Shown in pieces: positions 7,105 through 11,028 of a DNA stretch of 11,028 bases; positions within the stretch are counted from its first letter, which is position 1, and every line of letters begins with the position of its first letter. Source of the DNA: Anaerolineae bacterium CG2_30_64_16 (GTDB lineage: Bacteria; Chloroflexota; Anaerolineae; CG2-30-64-16); NCBI GenBank assembly GCA_001871755.1, contig MNXL01000184.1, positions 1 through 11,028 of the forward strand, in the 5' to 3' direction. Under the pieces are notes generated by a model, which made no database searches, had not been told where the DNA came from, and saw nothing but the letters and a program-made list of their open reading frames with translations. The translations under genes were made by a program, and so were the position numbers.

Positions 7105-7121
7105 TGACCCGTGAATCACCC

Positions 7122-7184
7122 GTTAGTAGTAACGATTTCAGTCGTTTCGCAGCGCTGGCTACGACTAAAGTCGTTACTACTAAC
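7122..7184. repeat. palindromic repeat of two TTCA/TAAA-loop hairpins
   Basis: Arms 7122-7145 and 7161-7184 are 24-nt inverted repeats with two mismatches, both able to form G-U pairs. Each arm is also a small hairpin: AACGAT/GTCGTT with loop TTCA (7131-7146), and ACGAC/GTCGT with loop TAAA (7161-7174). A short palindrome CAGCGCTG (7150-7157) forms the centre. It begins 17 nt after the M24 stop and ends 42 nt before the M20 start. GTAGTAACGAC palindromes of this type are seen as dispersed repeats in Chloroflexota. It could act as an attenuator or mRNA 3'-end protector. Confidence 0.75.
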
Positions 7185-7226
7185 CTTCAAGAGAATCTTT
7201 GAAGTGCCTGGAACGGATCTCAACCC

Positions 7227-8528
7227 ATGAACGAACATGCTAAGATCCTCTCATATATCGACTCACATCGTGCCGAGGCCATCGAGTTCCTCCAACACAT
7301 GGTCGCCTTCGATAGCTCAACCATTCACCATGGGCTGGACGGCCAGGAGCTCGCCATCCAGGAATGGCTGGCGGGCGTGCTGGCCGGCTGGGGGCTGGAG
7401 ACCCGGCTCTTCGAGCCGGACAACGCGAAGATGAAGGTCTTCCCTGACTTCAGCCCTGGCCACAGCTACCGCAACCGCCCCAACCTGGTCGCAACGCTCA
7501 AGGGCGCCGGGAACGGCCGTTCGCTGATTCTCAACGGCCACGTGGACACTATGCCCGCGGGTGACCGCGCCAGGTGGACGCACGATCCCTGGGCCGGCGA
7601 GATCGCGGATGGCGACATGTTCGGCCTGGGTGTCTGCGACATGAAGGCCGGTGTGGCCGCCATGATCCTGGCGACCCGCTTCCTCTGCGAGGCCGGCTTC
7701 CCGCCGCAGGGCGACGTGCTGATCCAGAGTGTGGTGGACGAGGAGGGCGGCGGCAACGGGACGCTGGGCTGCGTGGTCGAGGGCTATCGGGCCGATGCCG
7801 CCATCGTCACCGAGCCGACCCGCCTGCATGTGCAGCCCGCCAGCCGCGGCGTGTTGTTGCTCGAAGTGGCTGTCGAGGGCCGCGCCACCCACGCTTGCCT
7901 GAAATGGGGTGGCGTCAACGCCATCGAGAAGGGGGTCAAGATCATCCAGGGGATGATCGAGTTGGAGCGCCTCTGGCTTGCCACCCGTCGCAATCCGCTC
8001 TTCCCACCTCCGACCATCACCATCGGCCAGATCACCGGCGGCCTGGCCGGCTCGCAAGTGCCGGGCGAATGCGTGCTGAAGTTCGATGTCAAGTATCTCC
8101 CGGTCGAGATGGACCGCGACGGCCGAGACAAGCCGAACAACGCCGACATGGTCAAGCAGGAGATTTCCGACTGGATCCGCACCCTGTGCGCGGGGGACCC
8201 CTGGCTGGCTGACCACCCGCCCGCGCTGAGCTGGTATCAGCACTGCATCCCGCACTACCTGGATCCCAGGCATCCGCTGGTCGGGCTGATGCGCGGCGCT
8301 ACGGAGGCCGTCCGGGAGTGGAGCATGGTCTCCGGGTTTCCGGCCGGCTGCGATGCCCGGCACCTGCAGAACCGGGCCGGCGTGCCAGCGATCATCTTCG
8401 GCCCCGGTGACCTGCAATACGCGCACAGCATCGACGAGCGCGTGTCGGTGCAGGAATACCTGGACGCGATCAAGATTCTGGCGCTGGCGATCCATGATTG
8501 GACGTCGGCTACGCGGAACGGTGATTGA
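7227..8528 (+). CDS. M20 family metallohydrolase (ArgE/DapE-like deacylase)
   Basis: A 433-aa cytoplasmic zinc hydrolase of the ArgE/DapE/carboxypeptidase G2 type, removing an acyl or amino-acid group from an amide. The full catalytic set is visible: H105 and D107 in NGHVDT, bridging D138 in GVCDMKAG, base E172 and ligand E173 in VVDEEGGG, E196 in VTEPT, and H400 in YAHSIDERV. The dimerisation or lid domain lies between about 205 and 315, with RATHA near its start. Length is slightly above the usual 375-420. No strong ribosome site precedes ATG 7227, but TGA at 7200-7202 closes the frame upstream, so this is the earliest ATG. The stop codon lies within a hairpin of the downstream repeat array. 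It sits between two M24-fold paralogues, suggesting shared or successive substrates. Confidence 0.93.
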   Translation: MNEHAKILSYIDSHRAEAIEFLQHMVAFDSSTIHHGLDGQELAIQEWLAGVLAGWGLETRLFEPDNAKMKVFPDFSPGHSYRNRPNLVATLKGAGNGRSLILNGHVDTMPAGDRARWTHDPWAGEIADGDMFGLGVCDMKAGVAAMILATRFLCEAGFPPQGDVLIQSVVDEEGGGNGTLGCVVEGYRADAAIVTEPTRLHVQPASRGVLLLEVAVEGRATHACLKWGGVNAIEKGVKIIQGMIELERLWLATRRNPLFPPPTITIGQITGGLAGSQVPGECVLKFDVKYLPVEMDRDGRDKPNNADMVKQEISDWIRTLCAGDPWLADHPPALSWYQHCIPHYLDPRHPLVGLMRGATEAVREWSMVSGFPAGCDARHLQNRAGVPAIIFGPGDLQYAHSIDERVSVQEYLDAIKILALAIHDWTSATRNGD

Positions 8529-8632
8529 AATCACCGTCTGATATGTCAGGTGCGTTGAAACGCACTACGAGAGGCGCTTCGAACCCGTTTCAACGGGTTT
8601 CGGCCATATCAGCCTACGGTTTCAACCGTAGG
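8519..8632. repeat. array of four hairpins with different stems and a common TGAA/TTCA loop
   Basis: Four perfect hairpins follow one another. (1) CGGTGAT/ATCACCG (8519-8525, 8530-8536), loop TGAA. (2) GTGCGT/ACGCAC (8550-8555, 8560-8565), loop TGAA. (3) AACCCGT/ACGGGTT (8582-8588, 8593-8599), loop TTCA. (4) CCTACGGT/ACCGTAGG (8613-8620, 8625-8632), loop TTCA. TGAA and TTCA are complements, so units 1-2 and 3-4 are in opposite orientation. A further perfect pair, CTGATATG (8538-8545) and CATATCAG (8605-8612), encloses hairpins 2 and 3 as a three-way junction. Unit 1 includes the M20 stop codon, and unit 4 ends 19 nt before the next ATG. Confidence 0.85.
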
Positions 8633-8651
8633 CGAATAGCGAGGCCATGAC

Positions 8652-9812
8652 ATGATCACCGAAATCCCAACGAGCGAATTCCAAGACCGCATCCGCCGCG
8701 TGCAGGGCGAGCTCGCCCGTCGCGGCCTGGACGCCCTGCTCACCTTCGGCAGCGAGGCCGAGCCCCAGTTCGTCCGCTACCTGAGCGATCACTGGCCGGC
8801 GTTCGAGACCGCAGGGGTGCTCGTTCCCGTGGCAGAGGAAGCGATCTTGCTCATCGGCCCGGAGAGCCTGACGTACGCGCAGAGCCGCAGCAAGATCGCC
8901 AAGATCCGCCAGATCCTGGAGTATCGCGAGTCCTCGGAGCCGGAGTACCCCGGCAAGCCGCTGGACACCTTCACCAGCGTGTTCGATGAAATCTCCGGCG
9001 GCAGGGGTGTGCGCCGGTTGGGCATCGTCGGCTACCCGATCACGCCGGTGCCGGTATACGAGGGCATCCGAGCGGCCATGGCCAGCGGCGAGATCGTGCG
9101 CGCCGACGACATCCTGATCGGGATGCGCATGGTGAAGAGCGAGAACGAGCTGGCGTTGCTGCGCGAGGCGTTTCGCATCTCCGAGAAGGCGGTGGAGGCT
9201 GTGCTGAACCGGATCAAACCCGGCATGATGGAGGTGGAGGTCGTCGGCATCGCCCAGGAGGTGATGTACCGCCACGGCGCTGAGTACGAGGGACATCCGC
9301 TCTACGTGCTTTCGGGGCGCAACAGCGCCAACGCCATCGGCCGGCCGACCCTGAAGAAGCTGGTGGCAGGGGAGGTCATCCAGCTCAACTTCGGCGCCCG
9401 CTACGGCGGTTACTCCTCCAGCGTCGGGCGGCCGGTGCTGCTGGGGCACATGCCCGATGACGTGCGCGGCCTCTTACAAATGGGCCTGGACGCGGCGAAC
9501 AAGACGATGGAACTGATCAAGGCCGGCGTCGCAGCGCGCCAGGTGGCCCAGGCGGTGCACGACTTCATCACCGCCCGCGGCTACGGCCCAAACATCCTCT
9601 ACGGCCCGTGCCACGGCATCGGCCTGATGGAGTGCGAGCACCCGTGGATGGAGACCAACTCGGACTATGTCTTGCAGGAGAATTATACGTTCCAGGTCGA
9701 TTCGTTCCTCTTCACGCCGCAGTACGGGGCGCGCTGGGAGGACGGCATCCGCGTGACGGCCGATGGCGTGGAGCAGTTCTCGACCTATCGCCGCGAGTTG
9801 ATCGTTATCTGA
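8652..9812 (+). CDS. creatinase/M24-fold protein B, metal-site residues missing
   Basis: A 386-aa paralogue of the M24-fold protein encoded at 5938-7104, with the same two domains and a matching start (EIPTSEFQ). The usual metal positions read N246, S257, H321, D350 and E363, so both aspartates are lost but His, Asp and Glu stay, as in paralogue A. I229 replaces the substrate-site His before P232-T233. Retained motifs are CHGIGLMECEHP (320-331), including H321 and E329, and GARWEDG (359-365). Its N246 resembles the family Asp more than Ser does, so B may be the less changed copy. GAGG (8641-8644) lies 7 nt before ATG 8652. Its stop overlaps the next gene's ATG (TGATG), implying coupled translation. 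Function unknown. Confidence 0.88.
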   Translation: MITEIPTSEFQDRIRRVQGELARRGLDALLTFGSEAEPQFVRYLSDHWPAFETAGVLVPVAEEAILLIGPESLTYAQSRSKIAKIRQILEYRESSEPEYPGKPLDTFTSVFDEISGGRGVRRLGIVGYPITPVPVYEGIRAAMASGEIVRADDILIGMRMVKSENELALLREAFRISEKAVEAVLNRIKPGMMEVEVVGIAQEVMYRHGAEYEGHPLYVLSGRNSANAIGRPTLKKLVAGEVIQLNFGARYGGYSSSVGRPVLLGHMPDDVRGLLQMGLDAANKTMELIKAGVAARQVAQAVHDFITARGYGPNILYGPCHGIGLMECEHPWMETNSDYVLQENYTFQVDSFLFTPQYGARWEDGIRVTADGVEQFSTYRRELIVI

Positions 9813-10978
9813 TGGCTATGTTACAGCCCCAGCAGTCACGCCGTTCGACCTTGCTCTCGCTTCTGAGTGAGCGGCGGCAAGATGTCATACCCGCCACTAC
9901 CTACGGGGTCGATCGCTACAGCCATCCGTGGATGGCGGCCGATCCCTCGTTCGCGCGCCTGCTGGACTACACCGCCGCGCACGAGCATATTTTCGCGCTG
10001 CACCTGTCGTACTACGCCTCCTTTGGCGCCACCGATGTTCTCGCCGGGGGTGATCCGGCGGCCGTCGCACGGCATAGCTATCGCCGCGGCGACGCAACCC
10101 ATACCGAATACGTGCTCCACACCCCGGCGGGCGACCTGACCGCGCACTACACCGAGAACGACGGCGTCCACACGGTATGGCGCCATGACATGCTGATCAA
10201 GAGCGACGACGACATGGACCGTTTTCTCGCGGCGCCGTGGGTACCGGCTTCGCCAGATGTGGTAGCGTTCGAGCGGACCCGGCAGGCGCTCGGCGAGCGC
10301 GGGCTGATGGAAATCGAGATGCCGGATCCCTTGTGCCTGGTCGTCGAGAACATGGCGTACGAGGATTTCATGGTGCGCACGGTGCAGACGCCGGAGAAGA
10401 TCTATGCGTTGATGGATCGGATGGCGGAACTGTTGTATGCGTGGTTGGAGGCGCGGCTGCGCGCCGGCTTTGGCCCCGTGTTCAGGATCTTCGGGCCGGA
10501 GTATGCCGCGCCGCCCGTGAACTCGCCGGCTTTTTTCCGGAAGGCGGTGCTGTCCTATGATAAGCCGCTGGTAGATCTGATCCATCGCTACGGTGGGTAC
10601 GTGCGTTACCACTGCCACGGGCCGATCAGAAGAGTTCTGGACGGGTTCTTGAAGTTGGGCGTGGATATGATCGATCCCTGCGAGGCGCCGCCCAGCGGTG
10701 ACATCACATTGAGAGAGTTAGCAGACTGCGTCGGCCGCGATCTGATCCTGATGGGCAATATCCAACTTGACGACATCGAACGCGCGGACCCGGAGAAGAT
10801 CGACGCGTTGGTGGCCGATGCCGTGGATGCGGTGGGCGGGCGCGCCCCCTTCATCCTGTGCCCCACGGCATTCCCGTTCTCCTCGCCCCTCCCGCCGGTC
10901 ACCGAAGGTAATCTGATGCGGTTTCTCGATGCAGCCGAGCGGTATGGAGCAAGGTCGTTTTTGGGTATTGGGTATTAG
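9812..10978 (+). CDS. uroporphyrinogen decarboxylase-like protein (URO-D/MtaA-type methyltransferase fold)
   Basis: A 388-aa TIM-barrel protein of the COG0407 type. It lacks the RPPVWxMRQAGRY signature of true HemE, so haem synthesis is unlikely. Relatives include corrinoid-dependent methyltransferases such as MtaA, MtbA and CmuA, where a His/Cys/Cys zinc site activates a thiol. Here the usual HxCG is HCHG (267-270), with a possible third ligand C350 in ILCPT; the zinc site may be H267, C268 or H269, and C350. DMIDPCEAPPSGD and LMGNIQ match the family barrel strands. The start at ATG 9812 overlaps the M24 stop by one base; an upstream in-frame ATG at 9608 lies wholly inside the M24 gene and is rejected. 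The last codons (FLGIGY) and the stop come from the tandem repeat beginning near 10961, so the native tail may have been replaced. Confidence 0.85.
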   Translation: MAMLQPQQSRRSTLLSLLSERRQDVIPATTYGVDRYSHPWMAADPSFARLLDYTAAHEHIFALHLSYYASFGATDVLAGGDPAAVARHSYRRGDATHTEYVLHTPAGDLTAHYTENDGVHTVWRHDMLIKSDDDMDRFLAAPWVPASPDVVAFERTRQALGERGLMEIEMPDPLCLVVENMAYEDFMVRTVQTPEKIYALMDRMAELLYAWLEARLRAGFGPVFRIFGPEYAAPPVNSPAFFRKAVLSYDKPLVDLIHRYGGYVRYHCHGPIRRVLDGFLKLGVDMIDPCEAPPSGDITLRELADCVGRDLILMGNIQLDDIERADPEKIDALVADAVDAVGGRAPFILCPTAFPFSSPLPPVTEGNLMRFLDAAERYGARSFLGIGY

Positions 10979-11028
10979 GGATTAGGGATTAGGTATTAGG
11001 TATTAGGGATTAGGGACTGGGTATTGGA
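10961..11028. repeat. heptanucleotide tandem repeat, TTRGGKA
   Basis: Nine full 7-bp units and one partial unit run to the window edge: TTGGGTA twice, TTAGGGA twice, TTAGGTA twice, TTAGGGA twice, CTGGGTA once, then TTGGA. Units come in identical neighbouring pairs, which implies growth by 14-bp steps or selection on doublets. The array begins inside the URO-D-like gene and provides its stop at 10976-10978. It resembles the short tandemly repeated heptamers described in filamentous cyanobacteria, though the sequence differs. It may continue beyond the window. Confidence 0.9.

Noticed and set aside
7317..8534. Minus-strand open frame of 405 codons opposite the M20 gene
   Set aside because: The plus strand shows the full M20 catalytic set; the antisense frame has no recognisable domain.
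8519..8632. tRNA or tRNA-like gene
   Set aside because: The junction looks clover-like, but there is no acceptor stem, anticodon arm of the right size, or T-loop GTTCRANNC in place; the hairpins are independent units with the same loop.
9608..9811. Upstream start for the URO-D-like gene at ATG 9608
   Set aside because: The extra 68 residues lie wholly inside the M24 B gene in another frame and show no URO-D similarity; ATG 9812 in TGATG is the natural start.
10961..11028. CRISPR array or telomere-like TTAGGG repeat
   Set aside because: Units are 7 bp, directly adjacent and without spacers, so not CRISPR; the heptamer period differs from the hexamer telomere repeat.

Overview
All of the roughly 11 kb reads from the + strand. 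The DNA is GC-rich, genes are close together, and the gaps are full of small palindromes and tandem repeats. Three things suggest a member of the Chloroflexota (Anaerolineae-like): a Tat-exported lipoprotein solute-binding protein with a Pro/Ala/Thr linker after its lipobox cysteine, a sugar-type ABC importer with no ATPase beside it, and the kinds of dispersed palindromes seen. The phylum is an inference from style; there is no marker gene in the window.

Layout. Positions 1-132 hold what may be the last 43 codons of an upstream gene. A near-consensus sigma-70 promoter (172-200) and a leader of about 200 nt precede a carbohydrate-type ABC importer: lipoprotein solute-binding protein (405-1865), MalF/UgpA-type permease (2015-2965) and MalG/UgpE-type permease (3061-3957). 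Both gaps between these genes can fold into stems that could set the ratio of the products. A compact DUF433 / DUF5615 (PIN-like) toxin-antitoxin-type pair follows (4076-4702) with its own extended -10 promoter, then a NodB-type polysaccharide deacetylase (4714-5616).

A 321-bp gap (5617-5937) carries a 151-bp palindromic, MITE-like element. Beyond it is a second block: a creatinase/M24-fold protein (5938-7104), a complete M20 metallohydrolase (7227-8528), a second M24-fold paralogue (8652-9812) and a uroporphyrinogen-decarboxylase-like protein (9812-10978) whose start overlaps the preceding stop. The window ends in a heptanucleotide tandem repeat that also supplies the last codons of that gene.

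How it may work together. The importer brings in a sugar-like or otherwise small solute. The deacetylase, M20 hydrolase, M24-fold proteins and URO-D-like protein look like a catabolic set acting on amide, N-acyl or methylated substrates. The substrate cannot be read from the sequence. The most unusual features are (i) two M24-fold paralogues that have both lost the two metal-binding aspartates and the substrate-site histidine while keeping an identical His/Asp/Glu remainder, and (ii) a family of hairpins with different stems but the same TGAA/TTCA loop, filling the gaps on both sides of the M20 gene.
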